Program-made: the position numbers and the translations under genes
Notes under the pieces: model-generated
The model's database searches: none
Told to the model about the DNA's origin: nothing
Seen by the model: only the letters and a program-made list of their open reading frames with translations
Source of the DNA: Hymenopus coronatus
Taxonomy: Eukaryota; Arthropoda; Insecta; Mantodea; Hymenopodidae
Length of the DNA stretch: 64,000 nucleotides
NCBI GenBank assembly: GCA_030762935.1
Contig: CM060893.1
Span: 12,258,001 to 12,322,000 of the forward strand
Direction: 5' to 3'
Shown: positions 35,139 to 49,248 of the stretch, in pieces
Position numbering within the stretch: position 1 is the first letter of the stretch
How the letters are laid out: every line of letters begins with the position of its first letter

Positions 35139-35882
35139 GGGATGGCTCAGGGCCCGCCTGGAGGTAGCGTGTCTGCTTCACATTCAACAGGTCGCGAGTT
35201 CGAATCTCGCTTTGGGTGAGATACCTGGATAAGGTTTTTTCGGGGTTTTCCCTTATCCTGAGAAGACGAATGTCGAGTAACTTTAAGCTCCATGGACCCC
35301 AAAATTATTTGAGTATCACTTCACCAATTTCATTCATCGTCCGATATGACCAACCAGGTTAAAGGACGTTAAGCTAATAAAAGAAGAAGAAGAAACAAAA
35401 AAGGATGGCTCAGGAGGTAGCATCTGTGGCCTACTTTCGGGAGGTCCCGGGATTGAAGGACCAGACGACGGTGTTCGGCCGGTTGCAGCTGGGCGGTGGC
35501 TTGCACTCAGTAAAGGTTTCTTCGTGGCGTTGTTACGGGAACATTCTGTCAGGACCCGCTTTGGCTACTTTCAACGGAATCCCCGGAGTTAGTGGATAGG
35601 GCACGAACGGCGACGGATGCGTTCAATCTGGAAACATTTGGGACCCCGTCCATGCTTGCGCCTCACATCATTCGGATCTGGTCGCCTTTCGTTTCTTCCT
35701 CCCCTTCCAGAAGAAGTCTGTATTTGATATAATGGCCTACATGCGGTGCTCTGCCCCAGTGCCTGGGATAATCTTAATTAAATCCTATAACTTGTAATAA
35801 TTAGAAGCTTAGATGGTAGACATAGTTAACCACGATGTCAGCCACTCTTTCTGCTACGAAAAAATAAAATAAATAAAAAAGG
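35139..35882 (+). mobile_element. GC-rich tRNA-headed retroposon (family U), interrupted by a family S SINE
   Basis: Outer element: GGGATGGCTCAG at 35138-35150, interrupted, then resuming at 35403 with GGATGGCTCAGGAGGTAGC. A B-box-like segment GGTCCCGGGATTGAA follows, then about 350 bp of GC-rich body and an A-rich tail (AAATAAAATAAATAAAAAA) ending near 35875-35882. The head is tRNA-like and the tail fits a LINE-mobilised element. A 64-codon frame near 35405-35599 is a by-product of its composition. Confidence 0.65.
35151..35402 (+). mobile_element. tRNA-derived SINE (family S, complete, young)
   Basis: The head GCCCGCCTGGAGGTAGCG, B box GAGTTCGAATCTCGC, middle TTATCCTGAGAAGACGAATG, tail AAAGGACGTTAAGC and AAGAAGAAGAAAC are all present. 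An 11-bp target duplication, GGATGGCTCAG, flanks it (35140-35150 and 35403-35413), placing the insertion inside the A box of the family U element. Confidence 0.9.
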
Positions 35883-36051
35883 ATGAAATAAAATCGGTTA
35901 ATTACCTTGAGAGATATTTGGGATTATAATTAGCAATATAAATTCTAGCAGTGAAAGGAAAATATTGAAATATACAAGGAATATTTTCGGACGTTTCTTG
36001 GTAGACTAGTTTTAAAATTATACGCTACTTTTCAAAGTAGTAGTATTAGTA

Positions 36052-36104
<53 letters not shown>

Positions 36105-36530
36105 CATAATGTACTTCTATTATCTTAAAAGTTTTTGTTTAGTTCTCTATGTCTTTATTCTCTAGAACGTCATGAACAGTAAAAATCACAAAAGGCCCTC
36201 GAATTGAAATCCAAACATTATAAGTCTAGTAAGACACTTCTTTCATTATAGATATTGTTTTAAAACAAAGTTCTGGAGTGCAGCAGTGTTCAAATATCGC
36301 GGTTAATTAAACGTCACATACACGCCCTCGGCTACTGCAGTTATTGGACCTACACCCCTGTTTCGATCAGTGCAATCAATTACTTATTTAACCATTGTTT
36401 TGAAATAGAAATGTCTTTATGTAATACATAAAAATATAATGTATACTTATCTTACATAAATTTTCACAATTTCATTTTCTGAAAGAATTAATAAGAATTG
36501 ATTTTGTTCAGCTTTTCATTGCTGAGACCC
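35883..36530. other. Unassigned sequence upstream of eEF1A
   Basis: Contains only a trinucleotide microsatellite. Upstream control elements of eEF1A may be here but none stands out. Confidence 0.4.
36053..36101. repeat. (TAA)n microsatellite
   Basis: About 16 TAA repeats, preceded by imperfect TAG/TAT triplets. Confidence 0.95.
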
Positions 36531-36584
36531 CTCTAGGAAGCTTGGACCTGCTCTCCCAAAGAGCGCATGTCAATTGTGTCTGTC

Positions 36585-36611
36585 GTTCTCTTTCTGCCGT
36601 GGTAGCTGGAG
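36585..36611 (+). promoter_or_regulatory. eEF1A transcription start region with TOP-like tract and 5' UTR exon
   Basis: A C followed by a pyrimidine run (CTCTTTCTGCC) lies just before GTGGTAGCTGGAG and a GTGAGT donor at 36612. eEF1A and ribosomal protein mRNAs typically start with a 5' terminal oligopyrimidine tract that links their translation to TOR signalling. The paired acceptor is TTTTTCAG at 37382, giving a 771-bp 5' UTR intron. The exact start site is inferred. Confidence 0.6.
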
Positions 36612-37405
36612 GTGAGTAGAACCTTTAGATGATCTGATATTATCTGTATTAATCAGCCTTTAGAAATTGCATCTGTCGTTCAGATTTGTTAAGCAACATT
36701 CTTCAATCAAGGTAAATTATAGAAGTGCTAATATTTTTTGTTTACCGCTTATATTTTATTAGTAGAAAGGCGAAAACTGTGATGTGCCGTGATGGAGGTT
36801 GGTGCCGGTAGTGATAGCCGCATGCTTTTATCTTTGTAACATTTTAGAGCCAGCTATCTTTTATTTATATCTAAGTTAAAATTTGTTCAGATTTCATTAA
36901 TAAGAATGAGGGAGGGAACTGTAAGGAAATATGAATTCTATTGTTAAAGTGAAACTTTGATGGGTACATTGTTCGCCATGTCCAAAATGGTTGCCAAATT
37001 AAAAGTTGTGAGAATATTAATGTATGTTACAGAGTGTAATACTTGTTTCGGAATGTAGCATACTAATGATATTGTGTTCATGAAGTGGAACTTAAATTTT
37101 CACATAAAATGAGGGATTCATTGTGCACGGGCATTGCACCCATGGGTCTAATCGATAGTTGCTGCTGCAACGTCATCGTTTCGAGTTCGTCAAATTTTAG
37201 AAAAGGATTGTTAATAATTACATAAATAAGGAATATGTATTCTACTTCGGTATTTTGAGCTGCATGTTTGATTTCGGCAAATAATCCCACGTGGCGATGT
37301 TATTTTTAGGCTTAGACTTCGTACTTAAGTATGAAGGAAACTATGCAGCATACTAAGTCCAATATTTAAAATTGTTTTTCAGTATTGAAAAGAAGCTCTA
37401 CATAA

Positions 37406-39374
<1,969 letters not shown>

Positions 39375-39615
39375 CTAGGTGTGCTGATTGGTCCGTCAGC
39401 GGCGGTAGTCTCATTGCAGCTCTTTGCACCGCCAATACTTCTCCATCGCTTCTTCAACATGAGCTGCCTTCTCTTTCTTTCCAAATGGCTGCTGAAGCAT
39501 TTTTTCCATCGTAAAGAATTTCGAAGGAAAGGCCGGCATTTATATCTCCAGTTTTAGCCCGGCTAACTTTAATTTTATTACATGTCGATATTACGGAAGA
39601 GTAAACGTAAACGGA

Positions 39616-39621
39616 AATAAA
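39616..39621 (+). terminator. Proximal polyadenylation signal of eEF1A
   Basis: AATAAA 242 bp after the stop codon, followed by a T/G-rich stretch. Confidence 0.65.
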
Positions 39622-39785
39622 AAAATTTGCGAAGAAGTTTCTTTGTTATATTTAAAATTGTTTTTGAGAGAAAGGGACTTTTTTTATTTCATTCCTTTCG
39701 TTTCCGTGTTCCTGAAGTAAAGATATATGTTAATACAGTGTACCAGCTTCTGTAAATAACTTATGGTAAACAATTACAAAGGGCC

Positions 39786-39791
39786 AATAAA
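39786..39791 (+). terminator. Distal polyadenylation signal of eEF1A
   Basis: A second AATAAA 412 bp after the stop. Two spaced signals suggest alternative 3' ends. Confidence 0.65.
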
Positions 39792-39799
39792 GAAGCTTT

Positions 39800-41639
39800 G
39801 AACCATGATTAGCAATTTCTTATTCCATTTCCTAAGCCATTGACACTGCAGTAATCCATACTGACTTAAGATGGGGTAGTAATTTTTCTCAAAAGTAAAA
39901 TTTTCTTCAGACTGACGTATAAAATGCTATTAAAATTAAAGTGACCGATCGATAACTTCAGGTGTAAACTTATCCAAAATCAGTAGCAGTAGTAGCTAAT
40001 GAATTTTTTTTCTACATCTAAAGGTTTCATCCTTGTATGAATTTGAGCACTACTTATTTAGGTAAGTAGTTTTAATTTTATTATAATATCCTATCTTGGA
40101 TATGGATTTTTGTTTAGTTTGCTGCAGGTGTGTAGTTTTACTCTTGGTTCCGTGAATGTTTGAAAGTTCAGGTACAGTTGAATGGTTTAGATTGACAGGG
40201 GGATTTTTTTATTATTCGTGAAGGATATTTAGTAGTTCCACATGAAGCATTCATTGGATTTACCAGAACATTGTGACAGTTTGAGGAGCTGAGAATGAGC
40301 CTAGCAACAATGAGAATACTGCACATTTACTAATTTTGAAGTTTCAAAAGTAATGCTCTACAACAAAGTGAAGCTATTAACCGAAGTTTATAATTTGCAA
40401 ATAGGGCTAGTTAACCAAATACTCTAATAATTCTAAAAAGCTAAAAGCAGTGTTCTATTAGCTTAATCCAGGAGTTCAGGTTTCATGGACAATTTTAACA
40501 AGTTCACTTTTTAGCCCAAAGTGACATAATGCTACTTAGGAATACTTGGAGGAACAAGTGAAGCTGGCAGTATTGGAGAGAAAGCTGTGCAACGAACGAT
40601 CTTCATGTCTGTGTAATGGTAAATCCTGTTAACTCTCCTCAAATTCCAGATCTGGGTTGATGCAGACATGTGAGTTTAATGTTAAGTTTTAAGTATTGAA
40701 CATTAGTAGAGCTAAAGTTGAAAAGCACTAAATTGAATTTAATTCCCCTCTATTTAAAATTCTTATATGGGTCTTATAATTTCCATTACTTTAAATTATG
40801 ATATATATTGGTTTTGGGAAAAGGTGTTTGCAGTTTTCCAAAATTTACATTCTTTGGGAACCTTCCAGATTATCAAATATTTCAGCAGCTAGAACAACGG
40901 AATTCTCATTCAATAAAGGATATTGCATTTTATTTGCTATAAAGATTCCCATTAGTTTCGATTTTTGAATGAAGGGGCTAAATCTTTTAAATAAACAGAA
41001 TTGGGATGAGCAGACTTGTTCAGTTTCAAAATAAGGCTAGGAAAAAGGGAATTATTTTAACTTTATCATTCATTTCTTAAGGCTGGTTTCACGAAAAATA
41101 TTACTTGACTGCACCAAGGTAAATGATTGCAAAGGCCTGCAAATCAGGATTTTCTGCTTACAAATCCAAATTATAGTTAGCAAAGCAGGAAACGTGAACG
41201 TCTCAAAAAAGTGTGAATACAATGTGTAAAGGTAGTATAGTGTGGTAGAGAAACAAATGGCAATTGGTGTAGTTAAGATAATTAATTGGTACTTGTGATG
41301 TCCCATCTTAACTTCTTCCATAGCTAAATGGCCAGAATTCTGCATTAGAACCTGAAATAGTGTTTACATACTGGGTGGCACAGTTGATTTTTTGTGTAAT
41401 TTAAAATTGTTTCATCTTCTATTGAGTTGAGCATGTGTGGAAGCTATTAAAACTGGGAATGATTAAAAGACCATCATTTAAGTTAGCTACAATCAAATTG
41501 TTTTAGACCCACCATAACTGATCACTAAAAGTTTGAAATAAAGTTCAATATTTATTTTAGAACAGCAAGAATTTGAATTCCTATACAAAATATCTAGTTA
41601 AACACCAGAATTTTTATTAGTGATTTGTGCAAAGCAAGG
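39800..41639. other. Unassigned intergenic sequence downstream of eEF1A
   Basis: AT-rich and without recognised exons or repeats. A 91-codon hydrophobic minus frame at 41070-41345 has no motif or splice context and is probably chance. Confidence 0.45.
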
Positions 41640-42070
41640 TGTCTCTGAAACCAAAAACAATCTCAAAAATTAACTCCACGAAAAAATGCACATGTGTGTT
41701 TAAAAGTGCTTGTTTTTTGTGTGGTGTTTTTCTCAATCTTACAGTTCAGCAGTTATACAAAATTTTGTAAATTTCATCCCAGAAAATTCAAGAATACATT
41801 TATTTGTCAGGTAAATATCTTTAATATATATTTTAATCAAAATCATTAAGAGCCATTTTTAAGAACATCAAAATTTTCCAAAAAACTTCCATGTAAAGGG
41901 TAGTTTGGGGGGGGATTTTTCTCAATCTTCCTGTCCTGTCATAAGTACTAAAACCTTTTTTATTTATATATATATATTTCTGGTGAAATCTCTGTATCAA
42001 ATTTTTTTTGGTGGAGTGCAAAATCTTCTTTATACACTATGTACAAAGTAGGTGTAGAGTAAGTAAAAAC
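41640..42070 (-). mobile_element. HLP copy 12 (left half only)
   Basis: Ends in the long hairpin and GTGTAGAGTAAGTAAAA. It is shortened by several internal deletions. Only 46 bp separate it from copy 13, which points the other way. Confidence 0.8.
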
Positions 42071-42116
42071 TACTTAGCTCATTCCACTCCCCCCTGCAAG
42101 TGGACCTGACCTGTCA

Positions 42117-43695
42117 ATTTTTACTCTCTATACATACTATGTACATAGTGTATAGAGAAAATATTACTCCACCCAAAAATTCGATACTGAGATTTCACTG
42201 GAGATATGTTTTAGGGTCCCCTTCATCTAAAAAAAAAATTTTGGAAAAAGGTCTGTGTGCGTATGAACATAACTCAGACGAAAAGTCTGTAAAATACCAA
42301 ACTTGGTATCTATGTTTAAGTACCTTCCAGGGAAGCGACATGGCAATTTTGAGAAAAATCTCTCCTCTCCAAACTACCGTTTACATGGAAAAAATTTTAA
42401 AATTTGTTTTCTCCAAAATGGCTCTTAACAATTTTGATTAACATTTTCATATATTCAAGATGACAAAATGTATATCTTGAATTTTCTGGGAATAGCCTCT
42501 GAAGAGTACTTTATTCTGGATGAACTTTATGTAATTTTGAATAAGTGCTAAACCATAAGATGGACAGAAACTTACCACAAAAAATGTAGAGCATGTTAAA
42601 ACACACAATTTATGTTATATACATTTTTTCATGGAGTTTGTTTTTGAGACATTCTTTGTTTATGGATTACTATGAAAAACTTATTCTTTCCTCATTACAG
42701 GAATTTGTCAACAAGAAGTGACAGCAACCAGCTTTTGAATATCACTATAACCTATGGTGCTCCCTTATTTCCGCTTCTACTTGCAAGTAATAACACTATT
42801 TCTGCTAATTTTTACTTTCTCTATACAAACTAATGTATGTAGTGTATAGAGAAGGTATTGTACTCCAAAAAATTTGATACTGAGATTTCACTGGAAATAT
42901 ATGTTTCAGGGTCCCCTGTATCGAAAATAGGTATTTTCAGAAAAAGGTTCGTGTGTGTGTGAACATAACTCAAAAACGATGTCTGTAAAATACCAAGCAG
43001 TGTCTTTCAGGGATGCAACTTGAAGATTTTGAGAAAAATTCACCCACCCCAAACTACCCTTTACATGGAACTTTTTTCGAAAATTTTGATTTTCTAAAAA
43101 AATTGGCTGTAATGATTTTGATTAAAATGTCATATTAAAGATATTTACCTGACAAACCAAATGTATATTTTGAATTTTCTGGGAATAGCCTCTGAAGACC
43201 ACTTTATTCTGGGTCAATTTTACGGAATTTTGCATAACTGCTAAACCGTAAGCGATGGACAAAAATTTACTACACGACAAATGTAGAGCACTTGAAAACA
43301 CACAATTTATGTTGTATACATTTTGTGGAGTTGATTGTTTTTGAGATATTCCTTATTTTTTTGTTTCAGCTAATAAAAAACTTACTTTTCTCATACAGGA
43401 CTTTGTGAACTCTTGCATACAAACTAACTTCAGTCACATAGCAACCAGCTTTTGACCATCACTTTAACCTATAGTACTCCCTTATTTCGCTTCTACTTAT
43501 AAGGAAGCAAGTAATAAGACTATTTCTGCTAATGTTTCTCGATTAGCATGAATTAAATAGAAGCATAAGCTTTTTAACCATAATTTGTTGCAGAGATGAT
43601 TTTTTTCTGATTAGCATGAAGTAAATAGTTAAAGCTTATAAGCTTTTTAAGAGTAATTTGATGTAGAGAGTCGTGTGAATGGTACACATTAGCTA
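42117..43695 (+). mobile_element. HLP copy 13, split by copy 14
   Basis: The left part, 42117-42806, runs from ACTCTCTATACATACTATGT to CTGCTAATTTTT. The missing end resumes at about 43610 with TTTTTTCTGATTAGCATGAA and closes with GTCGTGTGAATGGTACACAT at 43695. The break lies in the T-run of the phrase GCTAATTTTT/CTCGATTAGC. Confidence 0.8.
42807..43609 (+). mobile_element. HLP copy 14, nested in copy 13
   Basis: Starts ACTTTCTCTATACAAACTAA with the long hairpin and runs to GTTGCAGAGATG, lacking the last 35 or so bases. It is younger than copy 13 and in the same orientation. Confidence 0.8.
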
Positions 43696-44056
43696 TGTTT
43701 TCTTATGAATGAAAATGCTGTTCTACAAAGTCTTAGCCCAAACATGTCTGGAAAGAACTCTCTATTTTCTCCTGTGGACATTTCTAATAAGTTAACACAG
43801 GTTGTGTGCACTTTAATCCTGTGCATCCACTGATTTATCTTCAAAAAGAGCTGGACAAAGTAATGAGCTGATGGTGGTTCTTGTTTGTTATGTACACAAT
43901 TAAGTCTCTTGGAGAGACTATTTTCACTTGATATGCTATCATAAAAACGAATAATGGGAAAAAATAAAATTGGTGAAACTGGCTGTAATTATTGTAATCA
44001 TTTAAAAACCAAATTGCCTGAACAGCATGACTGAAGCCTGTGAACATTCTAAGCAC

Positions 44057-44600
44057 AATTTTACTTTCTCTACACATACTATGCACAAGTGTATAGAGAA
44101 GGTATTCCATGCCACCCGTAAATTCAATACAGAGATTTCACCAGAAAGATGTTTTTATGGTACCTTATTTATATAAAAAGCATTTTTAGAGAAAGATAAG
44201 GCAAAGGATAAGTGTGTAAAATGCCAAACTTAATATTTAACATCTTTCAAGGATGACATAAAAAGATTTTGTGGAAAATCCCCCCACCCCAAATTACTTA
44301 GTATGGATAATTATTTTGATGTAAATACTCGATAAAGATTTTTACACAAATAAAATGTTCGAATTTTTTTTTTTTGAAATAGCCTCTAAAGACCTGTTGA
44401 CTCAGGATGAAGTTTGCATAACTAGTAAACCATAAGAGATAAACAAAATCTGTAGATTGTTGAAACAGTTTGTAATTTTTTTTTTTTTTTTTTTTTTTGT
44501 TGACTTTGCGAGATATTTCTTACTGGTTTGATATTTAACTTTTTATATATGTGAATTGTAATGCAAAGAAACGTTTCAAGCATGTGACAACCATCTTTTA
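44057..44600 (+). mobile_element. HLP copy 15 (degenerate, right end lost)
   Basis: The left end is clear (ACTTTCTCTACACATACTAT, TATAGAGAAGG). The body has many small deletions and a long T run near 44479-44499. Confidence 0.75.
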
Positions 44601-44984
44601 ATGATTTGATTCCATTATTTCTGTTAAGTTTACGTGGCAATAAAATATATACTAATATTCAGGCTTTAACAAGCACATTTCATGGGCTATGAAATTTATA
44701 CTTGCCCTTGTGATACTAATGACTTAAACTAAACCAAACCCTTCACGTTGATGCCATTAGAACTGCAAGAAGGAAAGGTTAACTTTGAGGAGGTTAAAGC
44801 CTGAACATAAGTATCTTCGTAATTGAATAACCCACGAAGCCCTCTTCATTCTGAATGACTAGCGTAGCAGGGGCAGAAGCTCAATACAAATTTGTTAAAT
44901 TTCAGGTTATTGGTTCCAATTTTAAGCTGCTGCTCTTTTTTTTAACTGATACCCTTCATCCACATCTCTTGTACTCCTGACATT

Positions 44985-45370
44985 GGAAAAAGAGTGAAGA
45001 TGTCTTCCCTTTTGAGAAAAAGTGGATTTTGTCTCACTGTTTTATCAGTTATGCAAATTATACAAATGAAGAGCCTATTCCTAAAAGAATTAAGATATAC
45101 ATTTTCAAAACACAGCATTTTAATAGAAGTAAGCCATTTTTTAGAAAATCAAACATTTCAAAAAATATTCCATGTAAAGTACGGTTGAGGGGTGATTTTT
45201 TTTTTTTGGATCATGTTGCATCCTTAGAAGATAACTAAAGTTAAATACCAAGTTTGTTGGAAATGAGCTATGAGTCAAAATTATAAACATCTTCCACTTA
45301 CATGGGTCTCGAAAACAAGTATTACTGGTGAAATCTTGGTACCCAAGTTTTGGGTGGAATAAAATACCTG
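44985..45370 (-). mobile_element. HLP copy 16 (degenerate)
   Basis: Internal blocks are recognisable (TTTATCAGTTATGCAAATT, AAGATATACATTTTC, GGTGAAATCTTGGTACC, TTTTGGGTGGAATAAAATACC) but no termini. Its last 80 bp take part in the large inverted duplication. Confidence 0.65.
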
Positions 45371-45639
45371 AAAATTTAAAACAAATTGTGCATTTTAATG
45401 TGATCAGTATTTCTCATGTCTGCTTAATTATATCAAAAAATTAGCATGAAATCAATGCATGTTTATGTGGACAAAATACTAATTAGAATTGTAAATTTTT
45501 AAGATATTTGTCAACTCAAAATTTTACCTCTGGATATAACCATAATGATAAATCCACTACATGTATGCAAAGTTTTACAATGAACCAAAATGAAACTATG
45601 CATTCTATATCTTCTTCTATTTCCACTGTGTTCCATTCA

Positions 45640-46272
45640 TGTGACTATTCTGCAAACTAATTATTCTTACAAAAATTATGGAATCCAAGATAAACATTAC
45701 CAAAATTATCTTATTAATTCCTTTTAAGTGGAAGGGAAATAAAGGTCATGGAAATTCAGGTCTTTCCATGGTCAGGAGTAAAGACGAAATGGATGACTTC
45801 CTGTTTGAGAAGTATTTATTTTTAATAATTCTGGAGGATATCTCTGAAATGATAAATTCCTTTAAAAATAAAAAAAAAACTAAGACAAATTTTATATTTT
45901 AACATCTGCATTTTTTTTTGTGCGGTAAGCTTATGTCTTAGCTTACAGATTACCAAATTATACAGAGGTTGCTCAGAATGAAGACTCGAGATATTCAGGA
46001 TACATTGCATTTGCTATGTGAATATCTTACATTTACGCATGCTTTAGAAAATAAGACAAATGTAAAGGGGATTTTTCTGAAAATCATGTTGCATCCTCGG
46101 CAGTTATTGAACTTTAATTCCAAGTTTTGGTATTTAACAGACTTTTTGTTTTGAGTTAATGCTGTCCACATACTTGCTCACTGACCTTTTACCAAAAATG
46201 CTATTTTTGGGTGGAAGAAAAAACCGTTTCTACCTACGTATATTGCACATATGTGCAATACACGAAAAACCA
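45640..46272 (-). mobile_element. HLP copy 17 (divergent; in arm 1 of the inverted duplication)
   Basis: Starts TGTTCCATTCATGTGACTA and ends in a variant hairpin (GTATATTGCACATATGTGCAAT). It is closest to copy 20. Confidence 0.7.
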
Positions 46273-46492
46273 AGATGCTACACTTTTCCTTTTAGTAAAT
46301 TTCTAAATGCATAAATCTGTACACCTGTAATAATTTCTTTAATTATTCATGAGACAACTGCAATTTAGCATTATCCTTTCAACTTACACTGAAAGACATC
46401 TGAATGTTTCTCTATCAACTATCTAGTCTTATAAAAGTAACCAAAATTGTTCATTTAATCAATCTTTTTCTCAATCATCAGCATAACCTAAA

Positions 46493-47231
46493 AATGTGAT
46501 GTGTTCCATTCACAAGACTTTCTCTATGTGCTCTGCAAACTATTCTTTTATCGTGCTAATGAAGATAAACATTGCAGATATTCTTGTATTACTTCTTCCT
46601 TCTGAGCAGAAATGGAATATGAGATGCACTAGGCTAAAACGATAGTCAAATATTTTAAAAGCTGGTCAATATGTGAACAATGTAAGTTTGGTCCACTTTG
46701 TCTGGCCAGCAATAAGAGAAGAAATGAAAGGTGACTTTCCATTTAAGAAAAGTTACATAGTTTAAAACTGGAAAGAAAAAAAAAAGGATATATGACATGA
46801 ATTGGGTATTTTAACATCTACATTCTTTTGGGCAATAACTTTTTGTCTGTCTCTTACGGTGCACTAGTTAATTTGTTCAGTATGAAGGTTTTCCAAGGCT
46901 AATCCCAGAAAATTCAAGATATATATTTTACTTGTGATGCAAGTATCTTTAGTATACAGTATTTTTTTCAAAAATGTTCCACGTAAAGCTAGGTGTGGGA
47001 GATTTTCTTGGAAATATTCTTAACTTGATACCAAGTTTGGTATTTAACTGTCTTTTTGACTTTCAGCTATGCTGTACAGACAGGCAGATTTTTCTAAAAG
47101 TGCTATTTTTTTTTTTTTTGACTGATGGAATCTCAAAACATTTCTGGTGAATTTTCGACATCAAATTTTTGGATGGAATGCAGTACCTTCTCTATACACT
47201 ATATACATAGTATGTGTAGAGAAAGTAAAAA
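46493..47231 (-). mobile_element. HLP copy 18 (full length)
   Basis: Begins TGATGTGTTCCATTCACAAG and ends with the long hairpin and GTGTAGAGAAAGTAAAAA. Copy 19 starts at once in the other orientation. Confidence 0.85.
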
Positions 47232-47575
47232 TGAAAGTTCTTAAATACCAAACTACAATTGCTCAAGGATGGGATAGGTTTTAAAGAAAATTGCATTCCA
47301 AATTACTCTTCACTGGAACGTTTTCAAAATGTTCTAAAAATATTTCCATAATTTTGATTCACAGATGGTATTTCAAAAGATTTTTACGACAAATGAAATC
47401 TATATCTTGAATTTTCTGAGAATAGTCTCTGGAAGTCCCCTTCATTCTGAATGGCTTGTGTAAGGAATAAACCTTAGCTCTCTAAAGCATGTGATATAAT
47501 AAATTATTTGTTTAATCCGAGATGTTCCTTATTGCTTTAGCTTTTCAAATAATATTTTTCTCAATTGGATGCATA
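47232..47575 (+). mobile_element. HLP copy 19 (degenerate fragment)
   Basis: Starts inside the consensus at AAATACCAAACT and keeps TATATCTTGAATTTTCTGAG. Head to head with copy 18 and lacking its own hairpin. Confidence 0.7.
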
Positions 47576-47582
47576 TGATTCT

Positions 47583-47775
47583 GGTAGGTCTTATGGGATG
47601 GTGAATTAAATTGATAAAATGTTACTCAAGTGAGCCAGGGTTCCAGAGCTTAGTTACCTGACCTTTGTCTTCTCAAGATGAGGAAAACCCTGAAAAACAC
47701 CTTATCCAAGTAACTTGGCCTAACCAAGACTTGAACTTTGGACCTCTTGAACTGACCAGGAAACTTGCCTGACAA
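47583..47775 (-). mobile_element. tRNA-derived SINE (family S, tail-less)
   Basis: Minus strand: B box GGTCCAAAGTTCAAGTC-like, middle block with CATCTTGAGAAGAC, end AAGACC. It borders HLP copy 19 on its 3' side, like the copies at 22.66 and 34.04 kb. Confidence 0.7.
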
Positions 47776-48142
47776 TCCTATAGAAAATGTGTGGGCTATT
47801 TGAAAAAAAGTTGATTGTTGACCCCAAAAAGATGTGTTCCAATCTTGTGGAGTCAATGTCTAAATGGAACTTACGTATATTGTGATGAACAACCACACAC
47901 GTTTTTGGACAAAGGCCGACCAGGCCGGGAAATCATAGTATATAAGAGGGTATGAACATAGTTGGTAAGATCGCCTGCTGGAGGCTCTGTATACAAGTAG
48001 TTAAGGATAATAGAGACTGCGCCACCAGGGAAAACAGAAGGTGCGACAGTTGCAACCATATAAGGTGCATGGACCAGAGGGAAGGCAGTCAAGTCTGAGC
48101 TACGGGAGAAGCAACATCTCCGAAGCATGGTGGCCTGTCTCA
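47776..48142. other. Unidentified GC-richer repeat-like segment
   Basis: At 47877-48143 the composition changes abruptly (GGCCGACCAGGCCGGGAAAT, TATATAAGAGGGTATGAACA). The TATA-like phrase on + could belong to a solo LTR, but no TG..CA borders were found. A 90-codon minus frame crosses it without recognisable motifs. Confidence 0.4.
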
Positions 48143-48590
48143 TTCTACCTTGTAAGATATTTACATAGCAAATGCAATGTATATCCTGAATATCTTGAGA
48201 AACAGCTTCTAAGTCCTCTTCATTCTGAGCGACCTCTGTATAATTGGTAATCCGTAGCTAAGACAAAAGCTTACCCCACAAAAAAAATGCAGATTTAAAA
48301 GATATAAAATTTGTCTCACAGTTTTTTTTTTTTTTTTTTTTTTTTAGAGGAATTTATCATTTCAGAGATATTCTCCAGAATTTTAAAAATAAATACTTCT
48401 CAAACAGGAAGTCATCCATTTCTTCTCTTATTTTACTCCTGACCATGGAAAAACCTGAATTTCAATGACATTTATTTCCCTTCCACTTAAAAGGAACTAA
48501 GTAAATAAAATAAGTTTTGTAAGAATAATTTGCTTGCAGAATAGTTATATGAATGGAACACATTTCTCCCCTGTTGTGGAAATAGCAGAA
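48143..48590 (+). mobile_element. HLP copy 20 (in arm 2 of the inverted duplication)
   Basis: Right half of an HLP, closing with ATATGAATGGAACACAT. It has a 23-base T run near 48321-48344 that is absent from its partner copy 17. Confidence 0.75.
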
Positions 48591-49248
48591 GATATAGAAT
48601 GCAGTTTCATTTTTATTCATTGTAAAACATTGCATGCATGTAATGGATTTATCATTATGGTTATATCTAGAGGTAAAATTTTGAGTTGACAAATATCTTA
48701 AAAATTTACAATTCTAATTAGTATTTTGTGTTGAATATTTCACATAAGTATGCATTGGTTTCATGCTAATTTTTGGGTATAATTAAGTAGACATGAGAAA
48801 TGCTGATCACATTAAAACATACAATTTGTTTTAAATTTTCAGGATTTTATTCCACCCAAAACTTGGGTACCAAGATTTCACCAGAAATGCATGTTTTCGA
48901 GACCTCATGAATCCATAAACATATCTGTGTTCAACACAGCTCAAAACGAAAAGTCTGTTAAATACCAAACATATTATTAAGAAGTGAAAGCATGAAAAAT
49001 GTCTTATTCTGTTCCAGTTAGCACAGAACTGTATATCTTGAAATATCCTTTCGGATAATGTGAAATATTAACTTGTGCAGTAGGTTCTTGTGAATTGAGA
49101 TGTTCCCTTCGGAACACCTCAGCATTTTGTTTATTCCAATAGACAAGGCCAGCAAAATAGTTAACCACTCATATTCGCTATACCACAAGCTTGGAAAACC
49201 TCTGATTATGTGCCATAACACTAAAGTCTATCTGTAAGTATCATGTCT

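Larger units (their letters stand above)
45290..48940. repeat. Large inverted duplication (arms about 45290-46060 and 48145-48940)
   Basis: Arm 1 on + and arm 2 reverse-complemented align over about 780 bp. The alignment covers a piece of HLP, about 250 bp of non-HLP sequence (45371-45640; 48590-48830) and a second HLP piece. Matching phrases include TTAGCATGAAA, AATTGTAAATTTTTAAGATA and CCATAATGATAAATCCA. Because the same non-HLP spacer is in both arms, this is duplication of a composite segment, not two independent HLP insertions. The arms are about 2.1 kb apart. Part of the spacer recurs near 62240-62290. Confidence 0.8.

Noticed and set aside
41070..41345. Hydrophobic 91-codon minus frame downstream of eEF1A
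   Set aside because: No motif, splice signals or codon pattern to support it. AT-rich DNA readily yields such frames.
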